NCBI RefSeq assembly: GCF_010725725.1
Contig: NZ_AP022599.1
Coordinates: forward strand, 868,001-932,000
DNA length: 64,000 bases
Direction of reading: 5' to 3'
Origin: Mycolicibacterium pulveris
GTDB lineage: Bacteria; Actinomycetota; Actinomycetes; Mycobacteriales; Mycobacteriaceae
Part shown: in pieces, positions 56,591-64,000 of the stretch
Numbering within the stretch: the first letter of the stretch is position 1
Layout of the letters: every line of letters starts with the position of its first letter
The notes under the pieces: model-generated
Database searches by the model: none
What the model saw: only the letters and a program-made list of their open reading frames with translations
What the model was told of the DNA's origin: nothing
Program-made: the position numbers and the translations under genes

Positions 56591-58345
56591 ATGATTCTTG
56601 AACATCGCTACGACGTCGTCATCGTCGGCGCAGGCGGGGCCGGTATGCGCGCCGCGGTGGAGGCCGGCCCGCGCGCCCGCACCGCGGTGCTGACCAAGCT
56701 GTATCCCACCCGCAGCCACACCGGCGCGGCCCAGGGCGGCATGTGCGCGGCGCTGGCCAACGTCGAAGAGGACAACTGGGAGTGGCACACCTTCGACACC
56801 GTCAAGGGCGGCGACTACCTGGCCGACCAGGACGCCGTCGAGATCATGTGCAGGGAAGCCATCGACGCGGTGCTGGACCTGGAGAAGATGGGGATGCCGT
56901 TCAACCGCACCCCCGAGGGCCGCATCGACCAGCGCCGGTTCGGCGGGCACACCCGCAACCACGGCAAGGCGCCGGTGCGCCGGGCCTGCTACGCCGCCGA
57001 CCGCACCGGCCACATGATCCTGCAGACCCTGTACCAGAACTGCGTCAAGCACGACGTCGAGTTCTTCAACGAGTTCTACGCGCTCGACATCGCGATCACC
57101 GAGACCCAGTCGGGCCCGGTGGCCACCGGCGTCATCGCCTACGAGCTGGCCACCGGTGACATCCACGTCTTTCACGCCAAGGCGATCGTGTTCGCCACCG
57201 GCGGCTCGGGGCGGATGTACAAGACCACCTCCAACGCCCACACGCTGACAGGCGACGGGCTGGGCATCGTGTTCCGTAAGGGACTTCCGTTGGAGGACAT
57301 GGAATTTCATCAGTTCCATCCGACGGGCCTTGCGGGGCTGGGCATCCTGATCTCCGAAGCGGTGCGCGGGGAGGGCGGCCGGTTGCTCAACGGCGAGGGC
57401 GAACGGTTCATGGAACGCTACGCGCCGACGATCGTCGACCTGGCTCCACGCGACATCGTCGCCCGTTCGATGGTGCTCGAGGTGCTCGAGGGCCGCGGCG
57501 CCGGGCCGAACAAGGACTACGTGTACATCGACGTGCGCCATCTCGGCGCCGACGTGCTCGAGGCCAAGCTGCCCGACATCACCGAGTTCGCGCGCACCTA
57601 CCTCGGCGTGGACCCCGTCAACGAACTGGTGCCGGTCTATCCGACCTGCCACTACGTGATGGGCGGGATCCCCACCACGGTCACCGGCCAGGTGTTGCGC
57701 GACAACACCACCCCGCTGCCGGGTCTGTACGCCGCGGGCGAATGCGCGTGCGTGTCGGTGCACGGCGCCAACCGGCTGGGCACCAACTCGCTGCTGGACA
57801 TCAACGTGTTCGGGCGCCGGGCGGGCATCGCCGCGGCAAACTACGCGCTGGGCCACGACCACGTCGACCTGCCGCCGGACCCGGCGGGCATGGTCGTCGG
57901 CTGGGTCGGCCACGTCCTCTCCGAGCACGGCAACGAGCGCGTCGCCGACATCCGGGGTGCGCTGCAGCAGTCGATGGACAACAACGCCGCGGTGTTCCGC
58001 ACCGAGGAGACCCTCAAGCAGGCGCTGACCGACATTCACCGGCTCAAGGAGCGTTACAGCCGAATCACGGTGCACGACAAGGGTAAACGCTATAACAGCG
58101 ATCTGCTCGAAGCGATCGAGCTGGGCTTCCTGCTGGAGCTGGCCGAGGTGACCGTCGTTGGTGCGTTGAACCGCAAGGAATCCCGGGGCGGCCACGCCCG
58201 CGAGGACTACCCCAACCGCGACGACACCAACTACATGCGCCACACCATGGCCTACAAGCAGGGCAGCGAGCTCTTGTCGGACATCAGGTTGGACTACAAG
58301 CCGGTGGTGCAGACGCGATACGAGCCGATGGAACGGAAGTACTGA
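56591..58345 (+). CDS. sdhA: Succinate dehydrogenase flavoprotein
   Basis: 584 residues. FAD is bound covalently through the His of SHTGAAQGGM (about residue 42). Catalytic motifs HQFHPTGLAG, RLLNGEGERFMERYAP, and the C-terminal LLDINVFGRRAG are present, and NRLGTNSLLD closes the active site. It oxidises succinate to fumarate. Starts 3 bp after sdhD and shares its last base with sdhB. Confidence 0.97.
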   Translation: MILEHRYDVVIVGAGGAGMRAAVEAGPRARTAVLTKLYPTRSHTGAAQGGMCAALANVEEDNWEWHTFDTVKGGDYLADQDAVEIMCREAIDAVLDLEKMGMPFNRTPEGRIDQRRFGGHTRNHGKAPVRRACYAADRTGHMILQTLYQNCVKHDVEFFNEFYALDIAITETQSGPVATGVIAYELATGDIHVFHAKAIVFATGGSGRMYKTTSNAHTLTGDGLGIVFRKGLPLEDMEFHQFHPTGLAGLGILISEAVRGEGGRLLNGEGERFMERYAPTIVDLAPRDIVARSMVLEVLEGRGAGPNKDYVYIDVRHLGADVLEAKLPDITEFARTYLGVDPVNELVPVYPTCHYVMGGIPTTVTGQVLRDNTTPLPGLYAAGECACVSVHGANRLGTNSLLDINVFGRRAGIAAANYALGHDHVDLPPDPAGMVVGWVGHVLSEHGNERVADIRGALQQSMDNNAAVFRTEETLKQALTDIHRLKERYSRITVHDKGKRYNSDLLEAIELGFLLELAEVTVVGALNRKESRGGHAREDYPNRDDTNYMRHTMAYKQGSELLSDIRLDYKPVVQTRYEPMERKY

Positions 58346-59136
58346 TGACCGTTAGCCCTGACGTGCAGGCCAAGGATCCCGAACTGCCGCCCGTGCCGGA
58401 GGGCGCGGTGATGGTGACGCTGAAGATCGCCCGGTTCAACCCGGAGGATCCCGACGCCTACGCCGATTCGGGTGGCTGGCAGAGCTTTCGGGTGCCGTGC
58501 CTGCCGACCGACCGGCTGCTGAACCTGCTGCACTACGTCAAGTGGTACCTCGACGGCACGCTGACGTTCCGGCGGTCATGCGCGCACGGGGTGTGCGGCT
58601 CAGATGCTATGCGCATCAACGGCGTCAACCGGCTGGCATGCAAGGTGTTGATGCGCGACATGCTGCCGAAGAACGCGCGCAAGCAGCTGACCATCACGAT
58701 CGAACCGATCCGCGGGCTGCCTGTGGAGAAGGACCTCGTGGTGGACATGGAGCCGTTCTTCGACGCCTACCGCGCGATCAAGCCCTACCTGATGACCAGC
58801 GGCAATCCGCCTACGCGCGAGCGTATTCAGAGCCAGACCGACCGCGCCCGCTACGACGACACCACCAAGTGCATCCTGTGCGCGTGCTGCACCACCAGCT
58901 GCCCGGTGTACTGGACCGAGGGGTCGTACTTCGGGCCGGCCGCCATCGTCAACGCGCACCGGTTCATCTTCGACAGCCGCGACGAGGGCGCCGCCGAGCG
59001 GCTGGACATCCTCAACGAGGTCGACGGGGTGTGGCGCTGCCGCACCACGTTCAACTGCACCGAATCCTGCCCGCGCGGTATCCAGGTCACCCAGGCGATC
59101 CAGGAGGTCAAGCGCGCGCTGATGTTCGCGCGCTAG
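58345..59136 (+). CDS. sdhB: Succinate dehydrogenase iron-sulfur protein
   Basis: 263 residues. The 2Fe-2S site is CAHGVCGSDAM followed by ACK, with Asp at the third ligand position as in E. coli SdhB. 4Fe-4S: CILCACCTTSCP; 3Fe-4S and final ligands: CRTTFNCTESCPRG. Passes electrons from SdhA to the membrane quinone site. Its ATG overlaps the sdhA stop by one base. Confidence 0.97.
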   Translation: MTVSPDVQAKDPELPPVPEGAVMVTLKIARFNPEDPDAYADSGGWQSFRVPCLPTDRLLNLLHYVKWYLDGTLTFRRSCAHGVCGSDAMRINGVNRLACKVLMRDMLPKNARKQLTITIEPIRGLPVEKDLVVDMEPFFDAYRAIKPYLMTSGNPPTRERIQSQTDRARYDDTTKCILCACCTTSCPVYWTEGSYFGPAAIVNAHRFIFDSRDEGAAERLDILNEVDGVWRCRTTFNCTESCPRGIQVTQAIQEVKRALMFAR

Positions 59137-59145
59137 AAGTTGTGA

Positions 59146-59190
59146 TTTCGGCGTACTTTGTCACGCTGAGGTTGACGAACTACGCCGAAA
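59146..59190 (+). terminator. Hairpin after sdhB
   Basis: TTTCGGCGTA (59146-59155) pairs with TACGCCGAAA (59181-59190); the stem extends imperfectly inward to a GC-rich loop. Located 10 bases past the sdhB stop, a likely terminator of the sdh operon. Confidence 0.65.
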
Positions 59191-59245
59191 CCGCAGGTGG
59201 GCGCCAAAGCTGTCACACATCGGCGGGCTGTCTCGTCTGACTGGT

Positions 59246-59857
59246 ATGACCGAGAAAACACAGAAGACCCGTATCGAACCCGTCGCCCCCAAGCAGGCCT
59301 CGCTGCTGACCAAACTCTTCTACCGCGTCGCCAAGCGGCGCTTCGGCGAGGTGCCCGAGCCGTTCGCCGTCGCCGCTCATCACCCGCGGTTGATGCTGGC
59401 CAACGTGGTGCACGAAGGCATGCTGCAGTCGGGTTCCAAGAAACTGCCCAAGAGCGTGCGAGAGCTCGCGGTGTTCTGGACCGCGCGCACCGTCGGCTGC
59501 TCGTGGTGCGTGGACTTCGGCGCGATGCTGCAGCGCCTGGACGGCCTCGACGTCGACCGGCTCAAGTACATCGACGACTACGCGACCTCACCGCTGTTCA
59601 GCGACGACGAACGGGCCGCGATCGCCTACGCCGACGCCATGACCACCGATCCGCACACCATCACCGACGAGCAGGTCGAGGACCTCAAGCGCCGGTTCGG
59701 CGAGGCCGGCGTGATCGAGCTGACCTACCAGATCGGCGTGGAGAACATGCGGGCGCGGATGTACTCCGCACTCGGCATCACCGAGCAGGGCTTCAACTCT
59801 GGTGACGCGTGCCGGGTTCCGTGGCTGACCGACGACGATAAAGCGGCGACCCCGTGA
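59246..59857 (+). CDS. Carboxymuconolactone decarboxylase/AhpD-like protein
   Basis: 203 residues, all-helical CMD fold. The redox pair is CSWC in TVGCSWCVDFGAMLQ (about residue 90), the thiol motif of AhpD-type alkylhydroperoxidases; His is not at the usual position two residues after the second Cys, which is Asp-Phe. It faces a SigJ/ECF41-type sigma factor with 65 bp of overlap; CMD genes are the known genomic partners of ECF41 sigma factors. Thiol peroxidase activity is the likely role. Confidence 0.85.
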   Translation: MTEKTQKTRIEPVAPKQASLLTKLFYRVAKRRFGEVPEPFAVAAHHPRLMLANVVHEGMLQSGSKKLPKSVRELAVFWTARTVGCSWCVDFGAMLQRLDGLDVDRLKYIDDYATSPLFSDDERAAIAYADAMTTDPHTITDEQVEDLKRRFGEAGVIELTYQIGVENMRARMYSALGITEQGFNSGDACRVPWLTDDDKAATP

Positions 59858-60731
59858 ACTTGTCGGGGTTGGCGATATCCCAGATCGCGCAGACCTTGCC
59901 GTCGCGCACGGTCATCGCGGTCACCCGCGGCATCAGCTCCGGATAGCCTTCGACCGGCGGCGCTCCGGGGGTGTAGGCGCCCAGCTGGCCGTTGACCAGC
60001 GCCAGCTCGTTGCCCGACAGCCAGTTCGGCCCGTAGCGACGCGCCAGCCCGAACAGGAACCGCGCCACCTTCTCGGGTCCGTGGATGACCCGCGGGGCTG
60101 TCGGCGCCCTGCGGTTGGAGTCACCGGTGAAGGTGACCTCCGGATGCAGCAGGCGCACAACGGCTTCCATGTCACCAGCGGCCAGCGCGCCCATCAGTGC
60201 GACGGCCACCTCGTTGTGCGTGTCGTCGGCGACCGGAGCGGGCGTGGCCGCCACGGCCCGCCGTGCCCGCGACGCGAGCTGGCGCGCGGAGGCGACGCTG
60301 ACGCCGAGCACCTCGGCGATCTCGGCGAACGGCACGTCGAAGCCGTCGTGCAGCACGAACGCCACCCGTTGATCGGGGGTGAGTCGCTCCAGCACCACCA
60401 TCGCCGCGAACCGGGCGTCCTCGCCCGCCACCACGGCCGACAGCGGATCCGAGCCGTCCAACGGGGTCACCACCGGCTCGGGCAGCCATTCGCCGAAGTA
60501 CATCTCGCGGCGGTGCGCGGCCGAGCGCAGCCGGTCCAGGCTGAGCCGGCTGACCACCGTGGTCAGCCAGGCCCGCAGGTCGTCGACGTCGGAATCGGCG
60601 CGGTTCCAGCGCAGCCACGCGTCCTGGACCACATCCTCGGCGTCGGCGACGGTGCCGGTGAGTCGGTACGCCACGGCCAGCAGGTGTGGCCGCAGGTCTT
60701 CGAACTCATCGATCCGCGTGCTCGCGGTCAT
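59793..60731 (-). CDS. sigJ: ECF41-type RNA polymerase sigma factor SigJ
   Basis: 312 residues. Sigma region 2: VAYRLTGTVADAEDVVQDAW with LRWNR; region 4: LTPDQRVAFVLHDGFDVPFA and VLGVSVASARQLASRARRAV. ECF41 marks are present: WLPEP between regions 2 and 4, and a SnoaL-like C-terminal extension (about 175-312) with DGKVCAIWDIANPDK (the NPDK motif). In this family the extension controls sigma activity and no anti-sigma factor is needed. It probably controls the CMD gene next to it. Confidence 0.93.
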   Translation of the reverse strand: MTASTRIDEFEDLRPHLLAVAYRLTGTVADAEDVVQDAWLRWNRADSDVDDLRAWLTTVVSRLSLDRLRSAAHRREMYFGEWLPEPVVTPLDGSDPLSAVVAGEDARFAAMVVLERLTPDQRVAFVLHDGFDVPFAEIAEVLGVSVASARQLASRARRAVAATPAPVADDTHNEVAVALMGALAAGDMEAVVRLLHPEVTFTGDSNRRAPTAPRVIHGPEKVARFLFGLARRYGPNWLSGNELALVNGQLGAYTPGAPPVEGYPELMPRVTAMTVRDGKVCAIWDIANPDKFTGSPLYRRRSATEPGTRHQS

Positions 60732-60748
60732 GGTTCGAGTCTAGGCGC

Positions 60749-62224
<1,476 letters not shown>

Positions 62225-62345
62225 GGGCCAACGCTAACCGACGACGCCCACCCCAGCTACGTATTCCAAGCACCGGCACCGCTCTTGCGCGTGATTTCAT
62301 CGCCGTGGTTGCTTGCGACGACGGATTCCGTGCACAATTCAGGGC
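62225..62345. promoter_or_regulatory. Divergent control region of the aminoaldehyde/aminotransferase genes
   Basis: 121 bp. The minus strand has TAGCGT at 62231-62236, a leaderless -10 for the dehydrogenase. The plus side has only CACAAT (62333-62338) seven bases before the ATG, which is a weak -10. Lrp-type proteins usually autoregulate here; no clear palindrome was found. Confidence 0.4.
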
Positions 62346-62867
62346 ATGGCAAGCCCGGGTCCAGTGCGTGGTGTCGGACCGGTGTCGTTTCGGGTCAACG
62401 AATCCCGCCCGGGTGCGGCGTTTGCGCTCGACGAGCTGTCCAAGCAGATCATCGAGAAGCTGCAGGAGGACGGCCGGCGCTCGTATGCGGGTATCGGCAA
62501 GGCCGTCGGGCTCTCGGAGGCCGCGGTGCGCCAGCGGGTGCAACGCATGGTCGACGCCGGGGTGATGCAGATCGTCGCGGTCACCGACCCGATGCAGCTG
62601 GGCTTCGCCCGCCAGGCCATGATCGGTATCCGCTGCACCGGCGACACCACCAAGGTCGCCGAGCAGTTGGCGGCCATCGACTCGGTGGACTACGTGGTGC
62701 TGACGGCGGGCTCGTTCGACGTGATCGTCGAGGTGGTGTGCGCCGACGACGACGATCTGCTCGATCTCCTCAACACCCAGATCCGCGCCGTGCCCGAAGT
62801 GAGCTCCACCGAGACGCTCGTTTACCTGAAACTTGTGAAGCAGCAATATAATTGGGGCACAAGATGA
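62346..62867 (+). CDS. Lrp/AsnC-family regulator
   Basis: 173 residues from ATG 62346. The winged HTH is at about residues 35-70 (YAGIGKAVGLSEAAVRQRVQ); the C-terminal RAM effector domain has VLTAGSFDVIVEVVCADDDD. The 30-residue Gly/Ser leader is unusual for Lrp proteins, and a start at a later Met or Val is possible. It is not the lysine-metabolism LrpA type I recall from M. tuberculosis (Rv3291c). The stop overlaps the aminotransferase ATG by 3 bases, so it controls that gene and probably the divergent dehydrogenase in response to an amine or amino acid. Confidence 0.85.
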   Translation: MASPGPVRGVGPVSFRVNESRPGAAFALDELSKQIIEKLQEDGRRSYAGIGKAVGLSEAAVRQRVQRMVDAGVMQIVAVTDPMQLGFARQAMIGIRCTGDTTKVAEQLAAIDSVDYVVLTAGSFDVIVEVVCADDDDLLDLLNTQIRAVPEVSSTETLVYLKLVKQQYNWGTR

Positions 62868-64000
62868 CCACTGTTTCGTCCGATCTCGCCGCCAAGGCGA
62901 ACCGGCACCTGTGGGGGCATTTCGCCCGGCACGGCCCGGGCATCACCCCGCCGATCATCACCCGCGGCCAGGGTGTCACGATCTGGGACAGTAACGGCAA
63001 GAGCTACCTCGACGGCTTGTCAGGGCTTTTCGTCGTGCAGGTGGGGCACGGCCGCGAAGAACTCGCCGAGGCCGCGGCCAAGCAGGCCGAGCAGCTGGCG
63101 TTCTTCCCGCTGTGGTCGTATGCCACCCCCACCGCGATCGAACTCGCCGAGCGGATCGCGCGCTACGCGCCGGGCGACTTGAACCGGGTCTTCTTCACCA
63201 CCGGCGGCGGCGAAGCGGTCGAGTCGGCGTGGAAGCTGGCCAAGAACTACTTCAAGCTCATCGGCAAACCCGGTAAACACAAAGTGGTTTCGCGTGCGGT
63301 GGCCTACCACGGCACCCCGCAGGGGGCGCTGGCGATCACCGGCCTGCCGGTGTTCAAGGAGCCGTTCGAACCGCTGACCCCCGGCGGGTTCCGGGTGCCC
63401 AACACCAACTTCTACCGCGCGCCCGCGCCGTATCAGGACGACGAGAAGGCCTTCGGCCAGTACTGCGCCGACCGCATCGCCGAGGCGATCGAGTTCGAGG
63501 GGCCCGACACCGTGGCCGCGGTGTTCCTGGAGCCGGTGCAGAACGCGGGCGGGTGTTTCCCGCCTCCCCCAGGCTATTTCGAGCGGGTCCGCGAGATCTG
63601 CGACACCTACGACGTGCTGCTGGTGTCCGACGAGGTGATCTGCGCCTTCGGCCGGATCGGCTCGATGTTCGCCTGCGACGACTTCGGCTACGTGCCCGAC
63701 ATCATCACCTGCGCAAAGGGTTTGACGTCGGGCTACTCGCCGATCGGGGCGATGATCGCCAGCGACCGGCTGTTCGAGCCGTTCGACGACGGCAAGACGG
63801 TGTTCGGGCACGGCTACACGTTCGGCGGCGGTGGCGCTGGCCAACCTCGACATCTTCGAGCGCGAAGGGCTCAACGACCACGTCAAGCGAAACGCCCCCG
63901 CGCTGCGCGCCACGCTCGAGAAGCTCTCCGACCTGCCGATCGTCGGCGACATCCGCGGCGAGGGCTTCTTCTATGGCATCGAGCTGGTCAAAGACAAGGC
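62864..64000 (+). CDS. Class III omega-aminotransferase, frameshifted and cut by the edge
   Basis: PLP-dependent aminotransferase of the Rv3329 type (recalled). First 322 codons: PPIITRGQGVTIWDSNGKSY, FFTTGGGEAVESAWKLAK, VVSRAVAYHGTPQGALAIT, VSDEVICAFGRIG and the PLP lysine in IITCAKGLTSGYSPIGA. After YTFGG (63821-63829) the family expects HPVxxAVALANL; instead the sequence jumps to GTGGCGCTGGCC in the next frame. That is consistent with a 17-base loss or a misassembly; in the original frame the rest reads GGGAGQPRHL, with no stop to the edge. Likely role: amino-group removal from a diamine or beta-alanine-type donor, delivering the aldehyde to the divergent dehydrogenase. Confidence 0.8.
   Translation, partial: MTTVSSDLAAKANRHLWGHFARHGPGITPPIITRGQGVTIWDSNGKSYLDGLSGLFVVQVGHGREELAEAAAKQAEQLAFFPLWSYATPTAIELAERIARYAPGDLNRVFFTTGGGEAVESAWKLAKNYFKLIGKPGKHKVVSRAVAYHGTPQGALAITGLPVFKEPFEPLTPGGFRVPNTNFYRAPAPYQDDEKAFGQYCADRIAEAIEFEGPDTVAAVFLEPVQNAGGCFPPPPGYFERVREICDTYDVLLVSDEVICAFGRIGSMFACDDFGYVPDIITCAKGLTSGYSPIGAMIASDRLFEPFDDGKTVFGHGYTFGGGGAGQPRHLRARRAQRPRQAKRPRAARHAREALRPADRRRHPRRGLLLWHRAGQRQG

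Noticed and set aside
62346..64000. Lysine operon lrpA-lat (Rv3291c-Rv3290c type)
   Set aside because: The Lrp sequence differs from the recalled Rv3291c and the aminotransferase matches the Rv3329 type better; the dehydrogenase is aminobutyraldehyde-like.

Overview
The window is chromosomal DNA of a mycobacterium, most likely an environmental, fast-growing Mycolicibacterium-type species. Evidence: very high GC with GC-ending codons, an mce/yrbE operon, an LpdA/GlpD2 pair, a PGRS glycine repeat protein, an ESX-like secretion substrate, and a gene order that matches the M. tuberculosis stretch lhr-nei ... glpD2-lpdA ... amiA1-amiB1-deoD-pmmB-upp ... add-deoA-cdd-sdhCDAB, with sigJ and the Rv3329-type aminotransferase nearby. 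The synteny is judged from memory of that genome, not from a search. No tRNA, rRNA, insertion sequence, CRISPR array or origin was seen.

1-17.7 kb is an accessory import and catabolism block. On the minus strand lie yrbEA-yrbEB-mceA-mceB-mceC (mceC runs off the left edge), a TetR regulator and an aldehyde dehydrogenase. A divergent plus-strand set holds a 3Fe-4S ferredoxin, a second TetR and a second aldehyde dehydrogenase. A seven-gene minus-strand operon follows: SDR, P450, Rieske oxygenase, MshD-like acetyltransferase, SnoaL-DUF35 protein, thiolase-like protein and FadD. A 17-bp pseudo-palindrome ending in TAGGT recurs in the control regions of the mce operon, the first TetR gene, the divergent dehydrogenase/ferredoxin genes and the SDR operon, so the block may be one regulon. 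The enzyme set fits uptake of a hydrophobic compound, oxygenation, CoA activation and side-chain cleavage; the substrate cannot be read from sequence.

17.8-30 kb holds a stress-type SDR, a leaderless TetR gene, the DNA-repair pair lhr-nei, a DesA3-type desaturase with its reductase divergent from a FabR/DesT-type TetR, an enoyl-CoA hydratase-like gene, an SDR, a DUF1330 protein and a small secreted proline-rich protein. 30-45.6 kb has a secreted family 2 glycoside hydrolase, an RluA-type pseudouridine synthase, glpD2, lpdA, a gamma-glutamylcyclotransferase-like gene, an FAD oxidoreductase with a divergent TetR, a degenerate AbiEi/DUF559 protein, the M20 amidohydrolases amiA1-amiB1, and purine/sugar-phosphate/uracil salvage genes (deoD, pmmB, upp).

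45.6-55.4 kb holds an ESX-like substrate paired with a WXG/NlpC-P60 hydrolase, a duplicated-domain Rv3311-type protein, a nitronate monooxygenase-like protein, add, a frameshifted LuxR gene, a PGRS protein without a PE domain, deoA and cdd. 55.6-59.1 kb is the succinate dehydrogenase operon sdhCDAB. 59.2-64 kb has an AhpD/CMD protein next to an ECF41-type sigma factor (SigJ), then an aminoaldehyde dehydrogenase, an Lrp regulator and an aminotransferase that is frameshifted close to the right edge.

Many genes start at or within a few bases of the expected transcription start, 6-8 nt after a TANNNT -10 element, which suggests widespread leaderless transcription. Most operon junctions use 4-base ATGA/GTGA/TTGA overlaps; these fixed several start codons, including GTG and TTG starts.
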